A stretch of 64,000 nucleotides of DNA, taken from the NCBI GenBank assembly GCA_937944055.1, contig CALDZJ010000009.1, positions 23,961 to 87,960 on the forward strand, written 5' to 3'. Positions within the stretch are counted from its first letter, which is position 1, and every line of letters starts with the position of its first letter. A program made the position numbers and the translations under genes. Under the pieces are notes generated by a model. The model was given only the letters and a program-made list of their open reading frames with translations. It ran no database searches and was not told the DNA's origin. This stretch comes from an uncultured Verrucomicrobiales bacterium (GTDB taxonomy: Bacteria > Verrucomicrobiota > Verrucomicrobiia > Verrucomicrobiales > Akkermansiaceae). Shown one piece after another: positions 42,018 through 50,591 of the stretch.

Positions 42018-44210
42018 ATGAAGCATCCCTCTTTTTTTCTCACTGTCTTCTCCAGCTTCCTCGCCTTGCTCTCATTAAGCTCAGCGAAGCCACCAAACAT
42101 CGTTTTTTTCTTCACCGACGATCAAACCATCAGCACCCTCGGCTGCTACGGAAATCCCATTGTCAAGACACCCCATATTGATGAGCTGGCCAAGCGAGGC
42201 ACCCGCTTCCAGCAAGCCTTTGTGAGCCATCCTATTTGCTGGGCGAGCCGCGCCTCCATCATGACTGGCCTCACGGCACGGAGCTACCGCACTCCTGGAA
42301 ATGAAGAACAAGCAAACCCCGAGGCCGCTAAGGAACTCTATTCAGATCTCCTCCGCAAAAAGAACTTCCGCACCGGATACTTCGGCAAATGGCATGCCAA
42401 GTTCCCCAAGGATTTCAAGCGCGAGGACCACTTCGATGAATTTGAAGCCATCGGCCGAAACCCCTTCTTCAAGAAACAAGCTGATGGCTCTCTCCGCCAT
42501 GAAACTGATCTCATCATTGATCGTGGCATTGAATTCCTAAAATCTCAGCCAAAAGATCAAGCCTTCGCCCTCAATCTCTGGTTCAACGCCTGCCACGCTG
42601 AAGACAGCGATCGCCGGCCCGGCATCGGACACTTCGCTTGGCCACAATCAGCCAACGGACTTTACGATGACCTCTACATCAATCCTCCCCGCCTTGCCGA
42701 TCCCGCGATCTTTGAATCCCTTCCAAATTTTCTCAAAACAACGATCACCCGCGAGCGCTACTTCTGGCGGTGGAATACCCCGGAAAAATACCAAAGCAAC
42801 ATGCGCGCCTACTACCGCATGGTCACGGGAATCGACACCGCAATCGGCCGCTTCATGAAAGCACTGGAGGAGGCTGGACTCGCCGACAATACCATCATCG
42901 TCTACTCCGCTGATAATGGCTACCACATGGGAAATCGCGGGCTCGCCGGCAAGTGGTCGCACTATGAAGAATCAATCCAAGTCCCCCTCATCATCGCTGA
43001 TCCACGTGTTCCCAAAGAACAGCAAGGTCAGGTCAGCACCGCACCCGCTCTCAACATTGACCTTCCCGCCACCTTTCTAGACTGGGCTGGGATCCAGACA
43101 CCGGAACGCTACGATGGCCGTAGCCTCAAAGCGATCGTCGAGGGCCGTCTCCCCGCTGATTGGCGGAAAGACACCTTCCACGAGCATTTCGCAGTGCGTA
43201 GCCACATTCCAGCGTACGAGGGAATTCGTACAAAGTCTCATAAATATGTGCGCTACCTCGATCATGATACAGAATTCCTCCACGATCTTAAAAATGACCC
43301 AGACGAGCTAGTCAACCTCGCCAAAGACCCGAAACACCAAGCCAAGCTCCAGGAACTACGCGCCCGCACTGATGCCCGCGTCGCCCAGCTTGGTGGGCCA
43401 CTCGCTCCTCCGACGAAGCTCTTCATCGCCTCCACCGTGCCCCATCCTGAGTCCTCCGCCTCAGTGGGCTTGAAAAAAAACGAGGAAGGCTTCAGCCGCA
43501 TTTTTAATGGCCAAAACCTCAAAGGCTGGACTGGTGACTCCCAATACTGGTCGGTCAAGGATAAGGCCATCACCGGCGTCAGTGATGGCTCACTTCAGCT
43601 GAACCGCTTCATCACCTGGAATGGCTCCACCCTCAAAAACTTCGAGCTGAAGCTTAAGGTCCGCTTCAGCGAGGAAGCCAATAGCGGCATTCAGTATCGC
43701 AGTGAAATGCGGCCAGAAATCGACCTCGATATTGTCTCCGGTTATCAATGCGACATCATCGCAAAACCCCTAAACATGAACGGTAATGTCTACGAAGAAC
43801 GAGGCCGCCGAATCCTCAGCTACAGTGGACAAAAAATCATCATTGATGAAAAAGGGCAGCCTTGGATTGTCGGAAAAATGCCGATCAAAAAGATCCAGCC
43901 AAAGCTCTGGCACGACTACCGCATTTTAGTCCGCGGGAACCATCATCAACACTGGATCAACGGCCAACAAACTGCCGACTTGATCGATCTAGATCCTCAG
44001 GGCCGCGCCCTCGAGGGAGTCCTAGGCTTTCAAGTTCATGTGGGTCCCGCCATGGAAGTTCAATTCCGCAACATCCTCCTAAAAAACCTCCCAGATGAAA
44101 TGCCTCTGCGAAGCGCCGAAGACAGCCCCATCCCCGCAGGCTCTCTCGGAGTGCGGCCCCAAGGGACTCCCGCCAAAAACTGGAAAGCACCCGTGTATCA
44201 GGAAGATTAG
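42018..44210 (+). CDS. Secreted sulfatase fused to a DUF1080 domain
   Basis: A 730-residue exported enzyme. Signal peptide 1-22 (ends SLSSA) from the ATG at 42018. The sulfatase domain (~23-480) begins PPNIVFFFTDDQTISTLGCYG (metal Asp pair) and has C74-W-A-S-R as the formylglycine site, IIVYSADNGYHMGNRG and KWSHYEESIQVPLI. The C-terminal ~210 residues are a DUF1080 (3-keto-disaccharide hydrolase-like, laminin-G fold) domain: FSRIFNGQNLKGWTGD and NSGIQYRSEM. The fusion suggests attack on sulfated polysaccharides. It requires a formylglycine-generating enzyme, which is not in this window. The stop lies in a tandem repeat shared with the convergent FAH gene. Confidence 0.92.
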   Translation: MKHPSFFLTVFSSFLALLSLSSAKPPNIVFFFTDDQTISTLGCYGNPIVKTPHIDELAKRGTRFQQAFVSHPICWASRASIMTGLTARSYRTPGNEEQANPEAAKELYSDLLRKKNFRTGYFGKWHAKFPKDFKREDHFDEFEAIGRNPFFKKQADGSLRHETDLIIDRGIEFLKSQPKDQAFALNLWFNACHAEDSDRRPGIGHFAWPQSANGLYDDLYINPPRLADPAIFESLPNFLKTTITRERYFWRWNTPEKYQSNMRAYYRMVTGIDTAIGRFMKALEEAGLADNTIIVYSADNGYHMGNRGLAGKWSHYEESIQVPLIIADPRVPKEQQGQVSTAPALNIDLPATFLDWAGIQTPERYDGRSLKAIVEGRLPADWRKDTFHEHFAVRSHIPAYEGIRTKSHKYVRYLDHDTEFLHDLKNDPDELVNLAKDPKHQAKLQELRARTDARVAQLGGPLAPPTKLFIASTVPHPESSASVGLKKNEEGFSRIFNGQNLKGWTGDSQYWSVKDKAITGVSDGSLQLNRFITWNGSTLKNFELKLKVRFSEEANSGIQYRSEMRPEIDLDIVSGYQCDIIAKPLNMNGNVYEERGRRILSYSGQKIIIDEKGQPWIVGKMPIKKIQPKLWHDYRILVRGNHHQHWINGQQTADLIDLDPQGRALEGVLGFQVHVGPAMEVQFRNILLKNLPDEMPLRSAEDSPIPAGSLGVRPQGTPAKNWKAPVYQED

Positions 44211-44227
44211 GAAAATCCGGAAAATTA
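44201..44227 (+). repeat. 9-bp tandem repeat holding the stops of both convergent genes
   Basis: Units GGAAGATTA (44201-44209), GGAAAATCC (44210-44218) and GGAAAATTA (44219-44227). The sulfatase TAG (44208-44210) lies at the first junction with another in-frame TAG 18 nt on. The FAH gene on the other strand terminates at TAA 44227-44225, with another in-frame TAA 18 nt beyond. Confidence 0.85.
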
Positions 44228-44875
44228 GGCTGAGATAATCTCCTGCCGAATTTCGCCAAGCCCCTCCACTCCTAGCTCCACCACATCCCCCACCTTTAAA
44301 AAGCAGGGAGGCGTCATCCCAGCCCCCACGCCGCTGGGGGTTCCCGTCGCAATGACATCCCCCGGCAGCAAGGTCATAAACTGCGAAATATAACTAATCA
44401 CCTCCCGCACCCCGAAGATCATATCGCGCGTCGAGCTATCCTGCCGGATCTCCCCATTCACCTTTGACCAAATCCGCAAATCCTGTGGATCGGCAAGCTC
44501 TCCCACGGGCACGATCCTTGGCCCAGCCGGGCAGAATCCATCGTGACTTTTCCCCTTATTCCACTGCCCACCACGCTCTTTCTGCCACGCACGCTCGGAA
44601 TAATCGCACAGCACCACGTAGCCTTCCACATAATCTATCGCCTCCTCCTCACTCACCCGCTTCGCCCTTTTCCCCATCACCACACCCAGCTCGACTTCAT
44701 AGTCCAGCTTCTCAGCCCCCGGCGGTAATTCAAGTGGCTCAAAAGGCCCCGCCCAGCTACTCGGAGCCTTCTGAAAAAGCACCGGCTCGCTTGGTAAAGC
44801 ATTGCCCAACTCCCGAGCATGCGCTGCATAATTTTGACCAACACAAATGATCTTAGAGGGCTGAGGCAGAATCAT
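44225..44875 (-). CDS. Fumarylacetoacetate hydrolase (FAH) family protein
   Basis: A 216-residue cytosolic hydrolase/decarboxylase of the small FAH family (YcgM/FAHD1-like). Visible: IICVGQNYAAHARELGN, the metal ligands of LDYEVELGVVMGK (E-x-E), GYVVLCDYSERAWQ, GFCPAGPRIVP, and the closing GDVIATGTPSGVGAGM. The substrate among beta-diketo acids such as acylpyruvates or oxaloacetate cannot be determined. Its end lies in the tandem repeat shared with the sulfatase gene, and a tiny same-strand reading frame precedes it by 17 nt. Confidence 0.9.
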   Translation of the reverse strand: MILPQPSKIICVGQNYAAHARELGNALPSEPVLFQKAPSSWAGPFEPLELPPGAEKLDYEVELGVVMGKRAKRVSEEEAIDYVEGYVVLCDYSERAWQKERGGQWNKGKSHDGFCPAGPRIVPVGELADPQDLRIWSKVNGEIRQDSSTRDMIFGVREVISYISQFMTLLPGDVIATGTPSGVGAGMTPPCFLKVGDVVELGVEGLGEIRQEIISA

Positions 44876-44892
44876 AAAAACGTGCGAAACAC

Positions 44893-44994
44893 CTATGACA
44901 TCTCCCGAACGTTAGCAAGATCATCCTCCGAGAGGCTCGCTTTCTTCTTCTCAATCACCTCCCCTGCGCTGAATTCGATGTTCAATCTCCTCAT
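44893..44994 (-). CDS. Possible 33-residue small protein upstream of the FAH gene
   Basis: ATG at 44994, TAG at 44893-44895. The product begins MRRLNIEFSAGEVIEKKK and ends LANVREMS: charged, helical-looking, no membrane segment. An AGG sits directly before the ATG and a GAGGGAG about 14 nt upstream. It could be a real microprotein, a remnant of a longer gene, or chance. I cannot assign a function. Confidence 0.3.
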   Translation of the reverse strand: MRRLNIEFSAGEVIEKKKASLSEDDLANVREMS

Positions 44995-45019
44995 CCTAAG
45001 CTAACTCCCTCGCGCGCCC

Positions 45020-46150
45020 ATGTTCGAACTCCTTCATACTGATTCTGGCTCCAAGGCCCGGCGAGGCCGCCTCACCACTCCGCACGGCGTGATCCAGACC
45101 CCCATCTTCATGCCCGTTGGCACGCAGGGATCCGTCAAAACCCTCCACCCAGACGATCTCATCATGATGGATGCTCAGATCATCCTCGGGAACACCTACC
45201 ACCTCTGGCTCCGGCCCGGCACCGAGGTCATCGAGCAACTTGGCGGACTCCACTCCTTCACCACCTGGGATCGCCCCATGCTCACAGATTCCGGCGGCTT
45301 CCAAGTCTGGTCCCTCTCTAAAATCCGCAAAATCAGCGAGGAAGGTGTCCAGTTCCAAAGCCACCTCGATGGCACCCGCATGATGCTCAGCCCAGAGAAA
45401 AGCATGGAAATTCAAGCCACTTTCGGATCCGACATCGCGATGCTTTTTGACGAATGCCCCCCCTATCCCTGCGAGCGCAAATACGCGGAAGACTCCACCG
45501 CTCTCACAACCCGCTGGGGAAAGCGCTGCAAGGACTGGATCGAAGCCAACAAGCCCACCTCTGGAAACGGTCGCCAACTTCATTTCGGCATTGTGCAAGG
45601 CTCCGTCTATCCTGACCTCCGTGAGCTTTCCGCCCGCCAGCTCGTCGACCTCGATCTCGACGGCTATGCCATCGGCGGAGTCTCGGTCGGCGAGCCTGAA
45701 GAAGAGATGTTCGCCGCGATCCAAAATGCCGAACCCTTCCTCCCCCAGAATAAACCGCGCTACGCCATGGGCCTCGGCACGCCCACCCAGCTTCTCGAGA
45801 TGATCGCCCAAGGAGTCGATATGTTCGACTGCGTTCACCCCACCCGCTGCGCTCGTCACGGCCAAGCCTTCACCCCAGATGGCCCCATTCACATCAAAAA
45901 TAAGCAGTTCGAGTTCGACTCCGCCCCCCTCTCCGCTGACGCCCACCCCCACGTCGCTCGCTTCTCGCGCTCCTTCCTCCGCCACAGCTTCCGCGCCGGA
46001 GAAATCATTGCCCAGCGCGTCCTCTCCTTCCATAACCTCCACTTTTATCTCCGCCTCATGGAAAAAGCCCGTCAGGCCATCAGCGAGGATCGCTTCCGCG
46101 AATTCCAAGCCGAATTCGTAGCTCGCTACACCGCAGGTCAAAAACCGTAG
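45020..46150 (+). CDS. tgt: tRNA-guanine transglycosylase without the zinc-site cysteines
   Basis: Exchanges guanine-34 for preQ1 in tRNAs with GUN anticodons, on the path to queuosine. Catalytic and pocket motifs are intact: LTDSGGFQVWSL (Asp90), MLFDECPPYP, FGIVQGSVYPDLR and GGVSVGEPEEE. The nucleophile Asp270 lies in GVDMFDCVHPTR. Bacterial Tgt has a structural zinc held by C-x-C-x2-C-x25-H (Cys318, 320, 323 and His349 in Zymomonas). At exactly that spacing this protein has Asp307, His309, Val312 and His338. It heads tgt-yajC-secDF, a standard bacterial order. Length is 376 residues, starting at ATG 45020. The stop codon sits in a tandem repeat. Confidence 0.93.
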   Translation: MFELLHTDSGSKARRGRLTTPHGVIQTPIFMPVGTQGSVKTLHPDDLIMMDAQIILGNTYHLWLRPGTEVIEQLGGLHSFTTWDRPMLTDSGGFQVWSLSKIRKISEEGVQFQSHLDGTRMMLSPEKSMEIQATFGSDIAMLFDECPPYPCERKYAEDSTALTTRWGKRCKDWIEANKPTSGNGRQLHFGIVQGSVYPDLRELSARQLVDLDLDGYAIGGVSVGEPEEEMFAAIQNAEPFLPQNKPRYAMGLGTPTQLLEMIAQGVDMFDCVHPTRCARHGQAFTPDGPIHIKNKQFEFDSAPLSADAHPHVARFSRSFLRHSFRAGEIIAQRVLSFHNLHFYLRLMEKARQAISEDRFREFQAEFVARYTAGQKP

Positions 46151-46190
46151 GTTAAAAAAACCGCAGGTCAAAAAACCGTAGGTTAAAAAT
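46131..46190 (+). repeat. Tandem array across the tgt stop codon
   Basis: Four consecutive diverged copies of CCGYAGGTYAAAAA (starts 46131, 46145, 46161, 46176), also readable as two ~30-bp units. The tgt TAG (46148-46150) lies in the second copy, and the last copy supplies the next in-frame stop, TAA. Confidence 0.9.
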
Positions 46191-46281
46191 AGACCAATGG
46201 AATTCCCCACTCGCGAATTCCCGCACCCGCCCGCCTCCTCAATCTCCTCCAATCCTTCATTTGTTCACTCCAGAAGCGGTT

Positions 46282-46315
46282 TAGGATTGCTTTCCATGGC
46301 TAATCCTAGTTTTTT
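46282..46315 (+). terminator. Possible terminator or attenuator between tgt and yajC
   Basis: TAGGATT (46282-46288) and AATCCTA (46302-46308) form a 7-bp stem, followed by G and six T's. The intervening loop is 13 nt. It lies in the 241-nt gap in front of yajC, so it may end or attenuate the tgt transcript. Confidence 0.45.
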
Positions 46316-46391
46316 CCTCGTCTTCGCGAGTGAGCAATTTTGGCTCATTTTAGCTTAGCGCTCCTCACAATTCTAAATAACTTCCTCACCA

Positions 46392-46754
46392 GTGACCTCG
46401 ATACTCTCAATTCTCGCTCAGCAGCCTGCCGGTGGCGGCCTTCTCGGAAACCCGCTCGTCATGATCGGCCTCATGATCGTGATGTTCTACTTCCTCCTGA
46501 TCCGTCCTCAAAAGAAGCAGCGCCAGGAGCTGGAGGCTCGCATCGCCTCAATGGCTAAAGGAGATAAAATCATCACGATCGGTGGCATGCACGGCATCGT
46601 CCACCACATCTCCCCTGAAACCGTCACCATCAAAATCTCGGAAGGCGTCTTCGTCCCCTTTAATAAATCCTCCATCGCCACCGTCGATAAATCAGGCAAA
46701 GGAGATAGCAAAGCGCCCGCAGTCATCGAAGCAGATGAAGTGACCAAAGGCTAA
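46392..46754 (+). CDS. yajC: Preprotein translocase subunit YajC
   Basis: A 120-residue inner-membrane accessory of the Sec translocon. Short N-terminus, one membrane segment (VMIGLMIVMFYFLLIRP), the conserved RPQKKQRQEL, then a soluble domain with GDKIITIGGMHGIVHHI. It starts with GTG at 46392 and has no obvious Shine-Dalgarno. secDF begins 41 nt downstream; tgt-yajC-secD-secF is the standard bacterial order. Confidence 0.93.
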   Translation: MTSILSILAQQPAGGGLLGNPLVMIGLMIVMFYFLLIRPQKKQRQELEARIASMAKGDKIITIGGMHGIVHHISPETVTIKISEGVFVPFNKSSIATVDKSGKGDSKAPAVIEADEVTKG

Positions 46755-46795
46755 ATCGCTGAGGCCGCCCTCAATCTTTCAACTTTAAGTAATTC

Positions 46796-49207
46796 ATGGA
46801 TCTTCAAGATTATCCCCTCCTCGTTGTCGGCGCTGGTATCTCCATCGTCGGCCTCATTTTCTGGTATGTCGCAAGTGAAATAGACCGCCGTAAGCGAAAC
46901 GTCGGCACCATTGCCATCGGGATCGTCATCGCACTCTGTGTCGCCGCCATTTATCCAGCGGGTGAAAAACTGAAAGGCGGAATCGACCTCATCGGTGGAT
47001 CTTCCTTCACCGTCGAAATTGAAGAAGGAACCGACCGCGAAGGCGAGCCGATCCCCGTCACCCCAGAAGCCGTCCAACAGGCCATCGCCACCCTCTCTGA
47101 TCGCCTCTCCGGCAGCGGCTTGACCGACAACCTCATGCAGCCTCTGGGCGAGAACCGCATCATCATCGAGATGCCGGGCCTCGGAGACGAGCGCCGCGCT
47201 GAAATCCGTGACATCATCGAGCGGACCGCCCGCCTTGAACTGAAAGAAGTCCATCCACGCAGCAGCGAGATCATCCGCGAGATCGAGGCCGGAAACCGCC
47301 TAGCACCTCCCGGCTACAAGCTTTACCAACTCCCGATCCTCGACGAGGAAGGAAAGGCCAAAATTGGCGAGCGGCCCATCCTTCTAAACAGCCGCAACAT
47401 CGTCGGCGGTGACTCAGTCCAGACCGCCCGCGCCACTGGCCGCCTCGGCGAAATTGCCGTTCTCCTCACCAAAGAAGGAGGCGAGCGGGTCCGCAACTCA
47501 ACCGGGAAAATGACCCTCGGACAAGATCAGATGGCCGTCGTCTTAGATGGCGAGGCCCTCATCGCCCCTACCGTGCAAGCAGTCCTAAGCCGTGACTTCG
47601 TCATCAACGGGCTCGATAGCAAGGATGAAGTCCGCCGCATCGTCTTCGCCCTAAACAACCCGCTCAAAAACCCCCTCACCATTCTCTCAGAGCGCAACGT
47701 GACCGCTCGCTACGGTAAGGAAGTGGTCCGGCAAGGAATCACCGCAGCCGTTGCCGGACTCTCACTCACCCTCATCTTCATCCTCATCTACTACCGCCTC
47801 GCAGGCTTTGTCGCGCTCGCCGGACTCGCGATCAATATGCTCATCCTCTTCGGAGCGATGGCGATGTTTGGCGCCACCTTCACCCTCCCGGGAATTGCCG
47901 GAATCATTCTAACCATCGGAGTCGCGGTCGATGCCAACGTCCTCATCTACGAGCGCCTTCGTGAAGAGATGGCCGCTGGTAAATCTCTCAAGAATGCTCT
48001 CAAGGCCGCTTATGAAAAAGCCTTCAGTGCCATTTTTGATGCCAACATCACCACCCTTCTCACCGCCATCATCCTCCTCTGGCGCGCCTCCGACCAGATG
48101 AAGGGCTTCGCGATCACCCTCACGATCGGAATCCTCTCCTCAATGTTCGCCGCCCTCCTCGTGACCCGCGTCGTCTTCTTCTGGGGACAAGATACCGGAG
48201 TCTTAAAGAAGCTCAGCTTCATGAACTTGATCCCCGAGAAGACCATCAAGTTCATGCAAATGCATAAGCCCGCCTTCATGCTCTCCTCTCTCCTCTTCAT
48301 CGGCTCCCTCGTCATTATGGGAACCAAGCAAAAGGAAGCCCTCGGGATCGATTTCCTCGGCGGGACCATCGTCACCATTCAGCTGGAGGAGAACCAAGTG
48401 CTCAGTGCCGCTACCGTGAAGGAGTCCATCTCCGACCTCACCCTCACCAAGAACGCGACCGTCCAGCTAGAGACCGTCCCCAATAGTGATGGCGGCATCA
48501 TCTCAATTAAGTGTGACACCGCTGACCTCGAGCAGATCAAAAGTGAAATTCGCAAGGACATCGGCATCCTCGCTGAAAAGAATGCTGAAGGCGCTTATAA
48601 TCTTAAGATCGATGATAACACCATCTCAGCCTCCCTCGGCGGTGAATTCCTTAAAAACTCGCTCTGGGCTCTCGGCCTAGGCCTCTTCGCCGTCCTCGTC
48701 TACATCAGCTTACGCTTCGAGTTCTCCTTCGCCGTCGGAGCCTTTGCCGCACTGTTCCACGATCTCGTCATCTGTATCGGAGTGGTCATCCTTTTTGGCA
48801 CGGAGCTCTCCCTCATTCACGTCGGAGCCTTCCTCACCATCGCGGGTTACTCAATTAACGATACCATTGTGGTCTTTGACCGCATGCGCGAGGCCCTCCG
48901 CAGCAAGCGTGGTGACGTCATTGACGTCATGAACATGGCAATTAACGCCACCCTCTCTCGCACCATCCTGACCTCCGTCACGACCTTTGTTGCAGTTCTC
49001 GTCCTCTACATCTTCGGTGGTGCCGCTCTGAAGGACTTCTCCTTCGCGATCATGATCGGAGTGGTGATCGGAACTTACTCCTCCATCTTTATCGCCGCCC
49101 CAGTGGTCTATCTCTGGAGCAAAGCTCGCGGCACAAACCTCCGCAAAGAACTCCTCGATGCTGATTTAGATATGTCGACCACTCTGCAAGACAAACCGGC
49201 AGAGTAG
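46796..49207 (+). CDS. secDF: Fused protein-export subunit SecDF
   Basis: An 803-residue SecD-SecF fusion of the inner membrane that uses the proton gradient to pull preproteins through SecYEG. The SecD half has the first periplasmic domain (GGIDLIGGSSFTVEI), P1 head region and ITIGVAVDANVLIYERLREE with its proton-path Asp. The SecF half starts near residue 480: LGIDFLGGTIVTIQL and GYSINDTIVVFDRMREAL. About twelve membrane segments in all. The first SecD signature is GGIDLIGG instead of the usual LGLDLxGG. It ends in a perfect terminator. Confidence 0.95.
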   Translation: MDLQDYPLLVVGAGISIVGLIFWYVASEIDRRKRNVGTIAIGIVIALCVAAIYPAGEKLKGGIDLIGGSSFTVEIEEGTDREGEPIPVTPEAVQQAIATLSDRLSGSGLTDNLMQPLGENRIIIEMPGLGDERRAEIRDIIERTARLELKEVHPRSSEIIREIEAGNRLAPPGYKLYQLPILDEEGKAKIGERPILLNSRNIVGGDSVQTARATGRLGEIAVLLTKEGGERVRNSTGKMTLGQDQMAVVLDGEALIAPTVQAVLSRDFVINGLDSKDEVRRIVFALNNPLKNPLTILSERNVTARYGKEVVRQGITAAVAGLSLTLIFILIYYRLAGFVALAGLAINMLILFGAMAMFGATFTLPGIAGIILTIGVAVDANVLIYERLREEMAAGKSLKNALKAAYEKAFSAIFDANITTLLTAIILLWRASDQMKGFAITLTIGILSSMFAALLVTRVVFFWGQDTGVLKKLSFMNLIPEKTIKFMQMHKPAFMLSSLLFIGSLVIMGTKQKEALGIDFLGGTIVTIQLEENQVLSAATVKESISDLTLTKNATVQLETVPNSDGGIISIKCDTADLEQIKSEIRKDIGILAEKNAEGAYNLKIDDNTISASLGGEFLKNSLWALGLGLFAVLVYISLRFEFSFAVGAFAALFHDLVICIGVVILFGTELSLIHVGAFLTIAGYSINDTIVVFDRMREALRSKRGDVIDVMNMAINATLSRTILTSVTTFVAVLVLYIFGGAALKDFSFAIMIGVVIGTYSSIFIAAPVVYLWSKARGTNLRKELLDADLDMSTTLQDKPAE

Positions 49208-49239
49208 CTCAGGCCCCCACTCAGACTTTCTTTCATACC

Positions 49240-49273
49240 AAGCCTATCTGAATCTTATTCAGATAGGCTTTTT
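49240..49273 (+). terminator. Rho-independent terminator after secDF
   Basis: A perfect 14-bp stem (AAGCCTATCTGAAT and its complement) with a three-base loop, followed by a T run. It separates secDF from the polysaccharide deacetylase gene. Confidence 0.93.
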
Positions 49274-49317
49274 CCAAGATTGCACAAAGTCCTTAAGTTT
49301 CCTAAGGAATCATTGCC

Positions 49318-50544
49318 ATGACTCTTTCAGCCCTCCCCCAGCTGGCCTTTAAATCTCTGCTCACCATCGGACTCTGGGGCGCTCTTTCAGCGTCACTCTC
49401 AGGTCAAGAGGCTCAAGAGGCCTCAATTCGCACCGCTCCCACCGCGCCCAGCCAAGCTCCCGCCCTCCTCGCAGATGATGGCTCCCGAGTCTCAGTCCTG
49501 GGTTATCACTGGTTTCACGCCACAAAACCTGCGGTCCAGATGTGCATGCCCACCACGAAGTTCCGCGAGCAGATGCAAGCGATCAAGGACTCCAATATCC
49601 CCGTCATCAGCATGACACAGTTCCTTGGCTGGAGAAGAGGTGAGCTCGAGATCCCCCCAAAGTCATTCCTCATCACCATGGATGATGGCTGGAAATCAGT
49701 CTACACTCAGGCCTTCCCCATTCTGAAAGAACTTCAGATGCCCTTCACCGTCTTCCTTTATAAAAACTACGTCGGCTCGAACCGGGGCGGACGCGCCATG
49801 TCGATCGCCATGATTCAAGAAATGGTCGAAAGCGGACTCTGCACCATCGGCTCCCATTCCGTGAGTCACCCCAAGCCCGGCCTTGTCAAAGCTACCGCAA
49901 AAAAAGGATCAGATGTTTTTCAAGAATTTCTCCAAACAGAATTCGGTGAATCTAAACGCTTCCTCGAAGAGACCTTCGGCAAAGTGATCACCACCTACGC
50001 ATACCCCGGCGGCTTCTATACCGATGAAATGTTCCCCATCGCCGACCAACTCGGATACGATCACCTCTTCACCGTGAAACCCGGCAAGGTCCGCCGTGAC
50101 TCAGCCCCGCACACACTCCCCCGCTACATCGTCCTTGGAAATCACGATGGCCCCTTCAACGCCGCAATGATTTTTCGGGGTGGCTCTCACCTCATAGCAG
50201 CCTCCGGCTTTCAACCCACCGCTGCCCCCGTCATTTTACCCCACCCCACCAGCCCAGAACCCGGAGCGATCGTCGCCTCACGTCTCCCCACCATTTCGAT
50301 TGATCTCACCAACGTTCTCGACCTAGATCCTGATTCCGTCGTGATGAGAGTCGCGGGTTTTGACAAAGTCCCCATCGAGATGAACCCCGGCACCCAGATC
50401 TTTCAGTGGACCGTAAGCCGCCCTCTTCGCCAAGCATTCTGCGAAGTCACGGCGCAGTGGAAATTGCGCTCGAAGGCCAAATATGAACCCGTGATGCGCT
50501 GGTCATTTCGCTTAGATCGAGAAGCCGCCTATCAGGCAAATTAG
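49318..50544 (+). CDS. Secreted polysaccharide deacetylase (NodB/CE4 family)
   Basis: A 408-residue exported protein with a signal peptide (residues ~1-29, LTIGLWGALSASLSGQ). The NodB domain (~105-290) has LITMDDGWKSVYTQAFPIL, where the Asp-Asp pair is the catalytic/metal motif, GSHSVSHP with the metal His residues, and TYAYPGGFYTDEMF. CE4 enzymes remove N-acetyl groups from chitin, peptidoglycan or exopolysaccharide. A C-terminal ~90-residue beta-rich domain of unknown type follows. It is flanked by its own transcription unit: a terminator upstream and ilvBN downstream. Confidence 0.87.
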   Translation: MTLSALPQLAFKSLLTIGLWGALSASLSGQEAQEASIRTAPTAPSQAPALLADDGSRVSVLGYHWFHATKPAVQMCMPTTKFREQMQAIKDSNIPVISMTQFLGWRRGELEIPPKSFLITMDDGWKSVYTQAFPILKELQMPFTVFLYKNYVGSNRGGRAMSIAMIQEMVESGLCTIGSHSVSHPKPGLVKATAKKGSDVFQEFLQTEFGESKRFLEETFGKVITTYAYPGGFYTDEMFPIADQLGYDHLFTVKPGKVRRDSAPHTLPRYIVLGNHDGPFNAAMIFRGGSHLIAASGFQPTAAPVILPHPTSPEPGAIVASRLPTISIDLTNVLDLDPDSVVMRVAGFDKVPIEMNPGTQIFQWTVSRPLRQAFCEVTAQWKLRSKAKYEPVMRWSFRLDREAAYQAN

Positions 50545-50591
50545 CCAATTTTCAAAACAACTAAAAGCAAAGGAGCGCAGAAAATAGAAGA

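Noticed and set aside
44996..46252. A 418-codon minus-strand frame opposite tgt
   Set aside because: It runs antisense across the whole of a clear, complete tgt gene and its product is Gly/Ala/Glu/Val-rich with no domain pattern; this is a codon-bias shadow.
46197..46358. A 53-codon frame between tgt and yajC
   Set aside because: It starts with no ribosome binding site and reads through the candidate terminator hairpin; Ser/Pro/Phe-rich product. Not enough to call a gene.
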